A stretch of 21,856 bases of DNA, from positions 1-21,856 of the forward strand of contig JBLNBU010000260.1 of the NCBI GenBank assembly GCA_050260215.1, in the 5' to 3' direction. Under the pieces are notes generated by a model. The model searched no databases and was not told where the DNA came from. It worked only from the letters and a program-made list of their open reading frames with translations. A program made the translations under genes and the position numbers. The stretch is from JBLNBU01 sp050260215. Its GTDB lineage: Bacteria; Pseudomonadota; Alphaproteobacteria; Rhodospirillales; Magnetospirillaceae. Positions 15,793 through 21,856 of this stretch are shown here, one piece after another; within the stretch, counting starts at the first letter, position 1, and every line of letters begins with the position of its first letter.

Positions 15793-18285
15793 ATGACCGC
15801 CCTGCCCATCGATACCGTCCTGCCCGACATCCGCCGCGCCCTTGGCCAAGCCAATGCGCTGGTGCTGCAGGCGCCGCCGGGGGCGGGCAAGACGACGGGC
15901 GTGCCGCTGGCGCTGCTGGACGAGCCGTGGCTGGCGGGACTGCGCATCGTCATGCTGGAACCCCGGCGGCTGGCGGCGCGCGCCGCGGCGGCGCGGATGG
16001 CGCAGACCCTCGGCGAGCAGGTGGGCGAGACGGTGGGCTACCGCATCCGTTTCGACGCCCGCGTCGGCCCCAAGACGCGCATCGAGGTGGTCACCGAGGG
16101 CATCCTGACCCGCATGCTGCAGGACGATCCCTCGCTGCCCGGCGTCGGGCTGGTGATTTTCGACGAGTTCCACGAGCGCTCGCTCAACGCCGATCTCGGC
16201 CTGGCGCTGGCGGTCGAGGCTCAGGCGGCCTTAAGCGACCACCTGCGCATCCTGGTCATGTCGGCGACGCTGGATGGCGGGCCGGTGGCGCGGCTGCTGA
16301 ATGGCGCGCCCATCGTCACCAGCGAGGGCCGCGCCTTCCCCGTGGAAACCCGCTTCCTGTCGCGGCCCGAGCCCCGCCGCCTGGCCGAGGCGGTCGCCCA
16401 GGCCGCTGGCAGGGCGCTGGACGAAACCGATGGCGACGTGCTGGTGTTCCTGCCCGGCGCCGGCGAAATCCGCCGGGTCGAGGCGCTGCTGGCCGACTGC
16501 GGCGCCCTGGTGACCCCCCTTTATGGCGACCTGCCGGCCGAGGCCCAGGACCGCGCCATCCGCCCCGATGCAGGCGGGCGGCGCAAGATCGTGCTGGCCA
16601 CCGCCATCGCCGAGACCTCGCTGACCATCGACGGGGTGCGTGCGGTGGTCGATGGCGGGCAGATGCGGCTGCCCCGCTTCGACCCCGCCTCGGGGATGAC
16701 CCGGCTGGTGACGCTGCCGGTGTCGCGGGCCTCGGCCGACCAGCGCCGCGGCCGGGCCGGGCGCCAGGGGCCGGGCCTGTGCTGGCGGCTGTGGTCCGAG
16801 GCCGAGGACCGGGCGCTGGCCCCCTATACGCCGCCCGAAATCACCGAGGCCGACCTGGCGCCGCTGGCGCTCGACCTGGCCCAGTGGGGGGTGACGGATG
16901 CGGGCGCCCTGGCCTGGCTGGACCCGCCGCCGGCCGCCGCCCTGGCCCAGGCCCGCCAGCTGCTGCGCGAATTGGACGCCGTCGACGCCGAGGGCCGCAT
17001 CACCGCCCACGGCCGCGAGATGGCGCGCCTGTCCATGCATCCGCGCCTGGCCCACATGGTGCTGCGCGCCCGCTCGCTGGGGCTGGGCGGACTGGCCTGC
17101 GAGGTGGCCGCCCTGATCGAGGAGCGCGACATCCTGAAGGCCGAACGCGGCAGCCGCGATTCCGACATCCGCCTGCGCATCGAGACCCTGCGCACCGGCG
17201 AAGGCTATGACCCGCGCCACGGCCTGTCGGTCGACCGCGGCGCGCTGGCCCGCGTCCGCCAGGCGGCGAAGGACTGGCGCCGGCGCTTGAACATCAGGGC
17301 CGGCGAGCAGGACGGCTGGCCCGCCGACGCCGGCCTGGTGGTCGCCTTCGCCTATCCCGACCGCATCGCAAGGCGCCGTTCGGGGCAGGACGGCCGTTAT
17401 GGGCTTGCCGGCGGCCGCGGCGCCTACTTCGCCGCCGCCGAGCCGCTGTCGGCCGAGGACTGGCTGGCGGTGGCCGAACTGGACGGCGACAAGCGCGAGG
17501 CCCGCATCTTCCTGGCCGCGCCGCTGACCAAGGCCGAGATCGAGGAGCATTTCGCCGGCGACATCGCCTCCGTCGAGACGGTGGCCTGGGACGGGCGCGA
17601 AGAGGCGGTGATGGCAAGGCGCCAACGCCGGCTTTGGCAGCTGGTGCTCGACGATCGCCCGCTGGCCCAGGCCGACCCGGCCGCCCTGGCCGCCGCAATG
17701 GCGCATGGGGTGCGCGAGATGGGCCTGGCCTGCCTGCCGTGGACCGACGAATTGCAGACCTTCCGCCAGCGCGTCGCCTTCCTGCGCGGCCAAGAGGAAG
17801 GCTGGCCCGACCTGTCCGACCAGGCGCTGCTGGACGGGCTGCAGGACTGGCTGGTGCCCTATCTGTCGGGCATCACCCGGCGGGCGCACCTGGCCCGGCT
17901 GGACCTGGGCCAGGCGCTGACCGGCATGCTGGACTGGGACGCGCGCCGCCGCCTGGACGAACTGGCGCCCACCCACGTCGCCGTGCCCTCGGGCAGCCGC
18001 ATCCGTATCGACTATGGGGGCGAGACCCCGGTGCTGGCGGTGCGCCTGCAGGAGATGTTCGGCTGCGCCGACACGCCGCGCATCAATGGTGGGCGGGTGC
18101 CGCTGCTGCTCCACCTGCTCAGCCCGGCGCGCCGCCCGGTCCAGGTCACCCGCGATCTCGCCAGCTTCTGGGCCAACGCCTACAAGGCGGTGAAGGCCGA
18201 CCTCAAGGGCCAGTACCCCAAGCACTGGTGGCCCGACGACCCCATGCAGGCCGAACCTACCGCGCGGGCGAAGCCGAGGAAGTAG
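15793..18285 (+). CDS. hrpB: ATP-dependent helicase HrpB (DEAH-type)
   Basis: 830 residues, the usual length for HrpB. Walker A APPGAGKTTG (27-36), DEFH (124-127, in place of DEAH), SAT (157-159), ATAIAETSLTIDGVR (269-283) and QRRGRAGR (317-324) show a complete SF2 helicase core. The long C-terminal half carries the winged-helix/ratchet region and the HrpB-type end (SPARRPVQVTRDLASFWANA with KHWWPDDP, about residues 784-820), which is diagnostic. The family's cellular role is poorly defined; it acts on nucleic acid with ATP. It starts 15 bases after the ligase stop without a clear Shine-Dalgarno sequence, so translation may depend on the upstream gene, though the functions look unrelated. The 3' end overlaps the NnrS-like gene on the other strand by 29 bases. 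Confidence 0.93.
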   Translation: MTALPIDTVLPDIRRALGQANALVLQAPPGAGKTTGVPLALLDEPWLAGLRIVMLEPRRLAARAAAARMAQTLGEQVGETVGYRIRFDARVGPKTRIEVVTEGILTRMLQDDPSLPGVGLVIFDEFHERSLNADLGLALAVEAQAALSDHLRILVMSATLDGGPVARLLNGAPIVTSEGRAFPVETRFLSRPEPRRLAEAVAQAAGRALDETDGDVLVFLPGAGEIRRVEALLADCGALVTPLYGDLPAEAQDRAIRPDAGGRRKIVLATAIAETSLTIDGVRAVVDGGQMRLPRFDPASGMTRLVTLPVSRASADQRRGRAGRQGPGLCWRLWSEAEDRALAPYTPPEITEADLAPLALDLAQWGVTDAGALAWLDPPPAAALAQARQLLRELDAVDAEGRITAHGREMARLSMHPRLAHMVLRARSLGLGGLACEVAALIEERDILKAERGSRDSDIRLRIETLRTGEGYDPRHGLSVDRGALARVRQAAKDWRRRLNIRAGEQDGWPADAGLVVAFAYPDRIARRRSGQDGRYGLAGGRGAYFAAAEPLSAEDWLAVAELDGDKREARIFLAAPLTKAEIEEHFAGDIASVETVAWDGREEAVMARRQRRLWQLVLDDRPLAQADPAALAAAMAHGVREMGLACLPWTDELQTFRQRVAFLRGQEEGWPDLSDQALLDGLQDWLVPYLSGITRRAHLARLDLGQALTGMLDWDARRRLDELAPTHVAVPSGSRIRIDYGGETPVLAVRLQEMFGCADTPRINGGRVPLLLHLLSPARRPVQVTRDLASFWANAYKAVKADLKGQYPKHWWPDDPMQAEPTARAKPRK

Positions 18286-19327
18286 ACGGCCTGGGGGCGC
18301 AGAAGATCACCGTTCCCGCCATGGTGACCAGGAAGACCACGATGGCCACGGCGTTGGCCAGGCCGCCCCATTGGCGAAGGGTCGCATCCTCCAGCAGGTC
18401 GCCGGCCAGGCGGGCGGCGAGCGACAGGTGCAGCAGCGCCAGCGGTCCGTAGAAATAAAGCCGGAACGGCACCTGGACCTTGAGAACCGCCGGCAGGATG
18501 ACGGGGGCGTGGCCGAACACCATGGCGAAGACGAAGCCGACGAACAGGGCGTGCAGGGCTACGTCGTAGCCGAATCCGGCGGCCTCGCCGGGGGCCAGGC
18601 CCAAGGCCGCCACTCCGGCCACCGCCAGCCAGGCGTATCCCGACAGCAGGCAGACGGCCACATAGCGGGTCAGGCCCGGCTGGCGGATGGTGCGGCGGAC
18701 AACGTCGTTTCTCAGCGACCACGCCACCAGCGCCAGCAGCCCCAGCCCGAAGGCCAACCACGAGGCCAGCCCTGTGGCCAGCAGGACAACGATCGGCACC
18801 AGGGTGAAACTGCGCCAGCGCCACGGCGGCAGGAAGCGCGACAGTTCGAGGCGTTCGCCGGCGATGGTCAGCACCAGGAAGGCCGCCCACAGGGGCACCA
18901 CGGCACCGATGGTCATGCCGGCCAGCCAGGCCAGGTTGCCGGCCACCCAGGCGGCCGCGCCCAGGCCGAGGACGGCGGTGAAGGCTTCGGACTGGCGGCG
19001 GATCACCGCCAAGGCCATGGCCAGGAATGCGAGGCTGCCGGCGGTCAAGGCCAGGGCGCCGGCCTGGGCGTGGCCCAGCACCAGCAACAGCCCGCCCAGC
19101 GCGGTGGCGGCCGGTGCCGCCCAGCCCCAGGGCCGGCCCAGCGCCACGGCGCGTTCCAGCCCGATAACGGTGCCGAAGAAGCCGCACACCATCAGCGGCC
19201 CGTGCACCAGAGCAAGGTCGGGCCCGGCGGCGGGCCAGCCCATGCGACCCTCGCCGGCGGCCATGCCGGCCAGCAGGCTCAAGGCTCCGGCCATCAACAG
19301 GGGAAGACGGCGCAGGGTGGGCGACAT
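18257..19327 (-). CDS. Polytopic membrane protein, NnrS-like
   Basis: 356 residues, almost wholly hydrophobic with about 10-12 membrane helices. Conserved-looking histidines lie inside helices: VHGPLMVCGFFGTVIGLERA (H42) near the start and ALHALFVGFVFAMVFGHAPV in the last third, followed by VPFRLYFYGPLALLHLSLAA. The pattern of helix histidines and the HALxxGF..M..GHA run recall NnrS, a heme/copper membrane protein that helps cells withstand nitric oxide; similarity is distant, so NnrS-like is a tentative name. Start ATG 19327 has AAAGGAGA six bases ahead. It is the second gene after the DUF59 protein, with hairpins in the 186-base gap, and probably shares the FNR/Dnr-type promoter at 19852-19891. 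Confidence 0.6.
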   Translation of the reverse strand: MSPTLRRLPLLMAGALSLLAGMAAGEGRMGWPAAGPDLALVHGPLMVCGFFGTVIGLERAVALGRPWGWAAPAATALGGLLLVLGHAQAGALALTAGSLAFLAMALAVIRRQSEAFTAVLGLGAAAWVAGNLAWLAGMTIGAVVPLWAAFLVLTIAGERLELSRFLPPWRWRSFTLVPIVVLLATGLASWLAFGLGLLALVAWSLRNDVVRRTIRQPGLTRYVAVCLLSGYAWLAVAGVAALGLAPGEAAGFGYDVALHALFVGFVFAMVFGHAPVILPAVLKVQVPFRLYFYGPLALLHLSLAARLAGDLLEDATLRQWGGLANAVAIVVFLVTMAGTVIFCAPRPSTSSASPAR

Positions 19328-19353
19328 GCCGGTCTCCTTTGCCAGGAAAAGGG

Positions 19354-19393
19354 TTCCGCCCTCCCCCGCTTGGGGGGTCAGGGGAGGGCGGAA
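19354..19393. repeat. Long hairpin in the leader of the NnrS-like gene
   Basis: A perfect 13-bp stem (19354-19366 with 19381-19393; TTCCGCCCTCCCC and its complement) closes a 14-base loop with a G-run. It ends 26 bases before the NnrS-like start codon, close to the ribosome site. It may be a dispersed repeat, an RNA stabiliser or a translation control element. Confidence 0.65.
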
Positions 19394-19487
19394 GGGGAAA
19401 CCGGAGGCGGGCAAGGTGTCGCGGCAGGGGACAGGGGGAAAGCGCCGCTGACAACCTCTTATCGCCACGTCTCCGGCTTCACCGGGG

Positions 19488-19510
19488 CGGGACCCGTGGG
19501 GCAGGTCCCG
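19488..19510 (-). terminator. Hairpin after the DUF59 gene
   Basis: CGGGACC (minus strand, 19510-19504) pairs with GGTCCCG (19494-19488) around a nine-base loop, starting four bases after the TAA at 19514-19516. There is no T-run, so it is more likely an attenuator or 3'-end protector than a full stop before the NnrS-like gene. Confidence 0.4.
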
Positions 19511-19513
19511 TCG

Positions 19514-19819
19514 TTACCCCGGCCAACCCAGGATGGCCTTGGCAGACCCCGACATGCGGTCGGGCTGCCAGAACGGGGCGTCGAGCACGTCGACGCCGAT
19601 CTCGGTACCCGGTTCGGCCGCCATCAGCAGCATCCGGGTGGCTTCGTCCTGGATGTATCCGGTCTGGGGGCAGGCGGGCGTGGTCATGATCAGACCGACG
19701 CGGACCTCGCCGGGGGCGACCGCGACGCTTTCGATCAGGCCCAGGTCGACGACGTTGATGCCGACGTCGGGATCGACGACTTCGCGCAGCGCGTCCAGAA
19801 CCTGTTGCTCGGTGATCAT
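19514..19819 (-). CDS. DUF59/MIP18-family iron-sulfur assembly protein (SufT/PaaD-like)
   Basis: 101 residues covering one MIP18 domain: ITEQQVLDALREVVDPDVGI with NVVDLGLIESVAV, then VGLIMTTPACPQTGYIQDEA, where the cysteine sits in the conserved T-x-x-x-C-P segment. Proteins of this family (SufT, PaaD and eukaryotic MIP18) help mature or repair iron-sulfur proteins. The start ATG 19819 has GGAG at six bases; an in-frame TTG at 19831 is unlikely. It is the first gene before the NnrS-like membrane protein and behind an FNR/Dnr-type box, which suggests a job in iron-sulfur cluster repair under low oxygen or nitric oxide (inference). Confidence 0.85.
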   Translation of the reverse strand: MITEQQVLDALREVVDPDVGINVVDLGLIESVAVAPGEVRVGLIMTTPACPQTGYIQDEATRMLLMAAEPGTEIGVDVLDAPFWQPDRMSGSAKAILGWPG

Positions 19820-19851
19820 TGCCAGCTCCAAACCGACATCCTGGAGCCAAC

Positions 19852-19891
19852 ATTAGATGCGCCCAGGCGGGCGAACCTTAACAGTCGTCAA
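19852..19891 (-). promoter_or_regulatory. FNR/Dnr-type box and -10 element upstream of the DUF59/NnrS-like genes
   Basis: Read on the minus strand, TTGAC-GACT-GTTAA at 19878-19891 matches nine of ten bases of the Dnr/Nnr-type consensus TTGAC-N4-GTCAA. Twenty bases downstream lies TCTAAT (19852-19857), five of six bases of the -10 consensus. A start near 19844 would put the box centre at about -40, the usual place for direct activation by a CRP/FNR-family regulator, with a leader of about 25 bases to the ATG at 19819. Which regulator binds cannot be told from the site. Confidence 0.65.
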
Positions 19892-19939
19892 GTCTGCGCA
19901 TCGGGAATGGATTGCGGCAAATTGCCGCGGGCCAAGGGG

Positions 19940-19969
19940 GCCTCGCCCCGGTCGTCGCCGGGGCGAGGC
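19940..19969 (-). terminator. Strong hairpin after the YkgJ-type gene
   Basis: A perfect 12-bp stem, GCCTCGCCCCGG (19969-19958 on the minus strand) pairing with CCGGGGCGAGGC (19951-19940), with a six-base loop, starting eight bases after the TGA at 19978-19980. The following sequence has only two T residues in a C-rich context, so it may work with Rho or as an mRNA stabiliser. It separates this gene from the DUF59 promoter. Confidence 0.6.
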
Positions 19970-19977
19970 GGGTGCCG

Positions 19978-20925
19978 TCAGGCGGCGCCCATGTTCTCGC
20001 GGGCCTTGGCGATGGCTTCCTGCATGACCTGTTCCTTGAGCACGATGGTCGGCTCGTTGAACAGGACGTTCTTCAGCCAGTCGGTTGCCAGCAGGATCAA
20101 GGCCTCGTCGTCGGTCTTGATGATCTCGACCGCCTCGGGGGCGATGTCGTAGGCCTGCAGGAACCGGCTTTCCAGCACGAAGCGGCGGAAGGCGTCGGTG
20201 TCGGTGGTGGCCATGAAGAACATCTTCTTGGTCTGCGGCGCCGGGGCCTTGCCCATGGGGCCTCCCAGGACCTTCCACGAGGCCATCTTCATCAGGATGT
20301 CGATCCAGCCGCGGTTGACCCGCTCATAGTCCTCGACGCCCTGCTCGGCGCGGAACTCGCCGACGTTCTGGGTCTTGGTGTCGCAGTGGCCCTGGCAGTG
20401 CTCTTCCTTGACCAGGAAGAAGAAGTCCTCCTTGCCCTCCATGTCCTTCATCTTCATGGAGACCATGCCGAGCGGATAGTAGCGGCAGGTGGCGGGGCGG
20501 TCGTCGTAGACCGAGCAGCCGTCCGGGGTCGAGAACGGGCAGGGGCCCTTGCCGTCGTCGCCGCCGAACTTGATCTTGGCCACCGGCAGGTCGGCCTTGT
20601 CGTGGATGGCGGGCACCGTGTACTGCAGCAGGAAATCGGCCGCCTTCATCCCCAGGCGGCGCGACAGGCGCAGGATGCAATAGGGGGTCAGCGTGATGTC
20701 GGCGCCGTGGCAGCAGCGGTTCCAGCACGACACGCCCTTGTGGCAACGGAAGCTGAAGGTGTCGTCGGCGGTCAGGCGGACCGGCTGCACCGGGAAGGCC
20801 GAGGACCCCCGAACGGCGTCGAACACCTCCACCTGCAGGTCGCGGTCGTCCAGCGTGGTGCGCTGCGCTTCGATGTCGAGCTCGGCCAGCTCTTCGTCTT
20901 CGGAGGTCATGGGGGGATTGCTCAT
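19978..20925 (-). CDS. YkgJ-family cysteine-cluster protein (zinc/iron-chelating)
   Basis: 315 residues with a cysteine-rich N-terminal half: C61, C67, C71, C72 and C83 in FRCHKGVSCWNRCCHGADIT and just beyond, C129 in GPCPF, C137 and C147 in GCSVYDDRPATCRYYPLG, then C177 and C181. The CxxxxxCxxxCC plus CPF/GCSVY..RPxxC layout is the YkgJ signature, thought to hold a zinc or iron-sulfur centre. The C-terminal 130 residues are helical with no known motif. Start ATG 20925 (MSNPPMTSEDEE) is chosen because the frame upstream runs into the terminator hairpin; ATG 20910 is an alternative. It lies 89 bases downstream of aprA on the same strand, behind a hairpin, so it may be expressed by partial read-through. 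Its exact function is unknown. Confidence 0.8.
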   Translation of the reverse strand: MSNPPMTSEDEELAELDIEAQRTTLDDRDLQVEVFDAVRGSSAFPVQPVRLTADDTFSFRCHKGVSCWNRCCHGADITLTPYCILRLSRRLGMKAADFLLQYTVPAIHDKADLPVAKIKFGGDDGKGPCPFSTPDGCSVYDDRPATCRYYPLGMVSMKMKDMEGKEDFFFLVKEEHCQGHCDTKTQNVGEFRAEQGVEDYERVNRGWIDILMKMASWKVLGGPMGKAPAPQTKKMFFMATTDTDAFRRFVLESRFLQAYDIAPEAVEIIKTDDEALILLATDWLKNVLFNEPTIVLKEQVMQEAIAKARENMGAA

Positions 20926-20963
20926 GCGGATTGCGCCTTCAGGTTGGACAAGGGTGGGCAAGG

Positions 20964-20991
20964 AAAAGGGGCGCCGGTTGCCCGGCGCCCC
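20964..20991 (-). terminator. Rho-independent terminator after aprA
   Basis: On the minus strand a perfect 10-bp GC stem GGGGCGCCGG pairs with CCGGCGCCCC across a GCAA tetraloop (20968-20991) and is followed directly by TTTT. It lies 23 bases after the aprA stop, the expected end of the apr transcript. Read-through would reach the YkgJ-type gene. Confidence 0.8.
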
Positions 20992-21014
20992 CATGGTACC
21001 ACGAAAGTTCGGGC

Positions 21015-21856
21015 TTAGTGGCCCTGGCCCTCGTAACGCTTGGTCACCATGTCGACGTGCTTGATCTTCTTCATCTCCCACTGGCCGGTGGCCGGGTCGA
21101 TGCGGCTGTTCACGAAGACCTTCCAGTTCGCATCGTCCAGCTTCGGGAAGTCGGCACGATAGAAGAAGCCCGGGTAGCGGGTCTCTTCGCGGAACAGGAT
21201 GTGACGGAGGTGGGCTTCCGCCGCGACGATGCGGTGGTAGTTCTCCCAGGCGCGCATCAGCTCGTGCAGGTCCTTCGCACGCATCTTCGCGCTGTCTTCC
21301 TTCAGCATGGTCAGCAGGTGCAGACCGGTCTCGAGCATCACCTTGTTGGTGTTGTAGTAGGTCGAGGTGCCCGCCACATACTCGTCCATCAGCTTCTGCA
21401 GGCGCTGCTGCAGGGTGCGCGGCAGGATGTAGAAGGGATTGACGTCCTCGGCCGTGGTCTTGTCCTTGTGCTCGAGGTAGTTACGGACCGGCTTGTAGAT
21501 CTCCTCGGCGATGGCCTTGATGTCGCCCTTGAGCGAGGGCTTGAAGCCCTTGTGGTCGCGGACGAACTTGACCATGGCCTTACCGGCGATACGGCCCTCG
21601 GCGTGCGAACCCGACGAGAACTTGTGGCCGGAAGCGCCGACGCCGTCACCAGCGGTGAACAGGCCCTGCACGGTGGTCATGCGGTTGTAGCCCCACTTCC
21701 ACTCGGCCGGGCTGTTCAGGTCCTCGGGACCCGACACCCAGATGCCGCAGCAGCCGGAGTGCGAACCGAGCAGGTAGGGCTCGGTCGGCATCAGCTCGGA
21801 CATGTGCTGCTCGGGACGGATGTTCATGCCGGCCCACACACCGGCCTGGCCGATGC
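21015..21856 (-). CDS. aprA: Adenylylsulfate (APS) reductase alpha subunit, C-terminal part (cut by window edge)
   Basis: 280 codons are visible; the 5' part lies beyond the window. The run PYLLGSHSGCCGIWVSGPED and, further on, TTVQGLFTAGDGVGASGHKF with SSGSHAEGRIAGKAMVKFV are hallmarks of AprA, a FAD enzyme that interconverts APS and sulfite plus AMP in the cytosol together with the iron-sulfur subunit AprB. The C-terminal region (LRHILFREETRYPGFFYRAD, then WEMKKIKHVDMVTKRYEGQGH) is complete and ends in a TAA at 21015-21017. Full AprA has about 620-670 residues. aprB is normally directly upstream, so it is expected just right of the window. In this type of bacterium it more likely works in sulfite oxidation than in sulfate reduction, but the direction cannot be read from this fragment. 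Confidence 0.95.
   Translation of the reverse strand, partial: IGQAGVWAGMNIRPEQHMSELMPTEPYLLGSHSGCCGIWVSGPEDLNSPAEWKWGYNRMTTVQGLFTAGDGVGASGHKFSSGSHAEGRIAGKAMVKFVRDHKGFKPSLKGDIKAIAEEIYKPVRNYLEHKDKTTAEDVNPFYILPRTLQQRLQKLMDEYVAGTSTYYNTNKVMLETGLHLLTMLKEDSAKMRAKDLHELMRAWENYHRIVAAEAHLRHILFREETRYPGFFYRADFPKLDDANWKVFVNSRIDPATGQWEMKKIKHVDMVTKRYEGQGH

Noticed and set aside
14185..18225. Two long minus-strand open frames (662 and 664 residues) opposite the CoA ligase and hrpB
   Set aside because: They are shadows caused by high GC at third codon positions; the opposite strand holds proteins with full motif sets.

Overview
The window is very GC-rich, with dense, mostly short-gapped genes on both strands. 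The gene set points to an alphaproteobacterium of the Rhodospirillales, close to Magnetospirillum-type organisms. Pointers are the many two-component proteins, a dissimilatory APS reductase alpha subunit (sulfur chemistry), an orphan aromatic acyl-CoA ligase, and an FNR/Dnr-type box in front of a probable nitrosative-stress gene pair. The assignment rests on gene content and protein style; no database was searched.

Layout. (1) 1-426: 5' part of a divergent Nramp-family transporter, minus strand, cut by the window edge. (2) 427-783: noncoding, filled by three copies of a two-hairpin palindromic repeat. (3) 784-11408: a signal-transduction island of eight two-component genes. It holds a membrane histidine kinase divergent from a TorR-like regulator; a minus-strand operon of membrane kinase, Rcp1-like receiver and REC-HK-REC-HPt hybrid kinase, joined by ATGA overlaps; and a plus-strand unit of PAS hybrid kinase, stand-alone kinase core and NarL/FixJ regulator. 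A Nudix hydrolase and a small DUF2934 protein sit convergently between the two halves. (4) 11430-11496: a Y-shaped palindromic element between convergent genes. (5) 11506-12840: RhlE-type DEAD-box helicase, minus strand, followed by a 310-base divergent noncoding region. (6) 13151-18285: plus-strand run of LivK-type binding protein, benzoate-CoA-ligase-family enzyme and HrpB helicase. (7) 18257-19819: minus-strand pair of a DUF59/MIP18 protein and a polytopic NnrS-like membrane protein, with a near-perfect TTGAC-N4-GTCAA box upstream. (8) 19978-21856: YkgJ-type cysteine-cluster protein downstream of the C-terminal part of aprA, with a hairpin terminator between them.

How the genes may work together. 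The kinases and regulators provide the parts of at least two phosphorelays: the hybrid kinase at 2590-4488 carries both receivers and an HPt domain, and the NarL-type regulator at 10770 lies just downstream of two ATGA-coupled kinases. The DUF59/NnrS-like pair looks like an FNR/Dnr-controlled module for low-oxygen or nitric-oxide conditions. AprA would interconvert APS and sulfite; in a phototroph or microaerophile of this group it most likely works in the sulfite-oxidising direction.

I see no CRISPR array, transposase, integrase, phage gene, rRNA or tRNA. I did not find a clear undescribed system. The best candidates for something new are the covarying repeat array at 492-765, the FNR/Dnr-controlled DUF59/NnrS-like pair, the divergent Nramp protein, and the coupled hybrid kinase plus lid-less kinase core.
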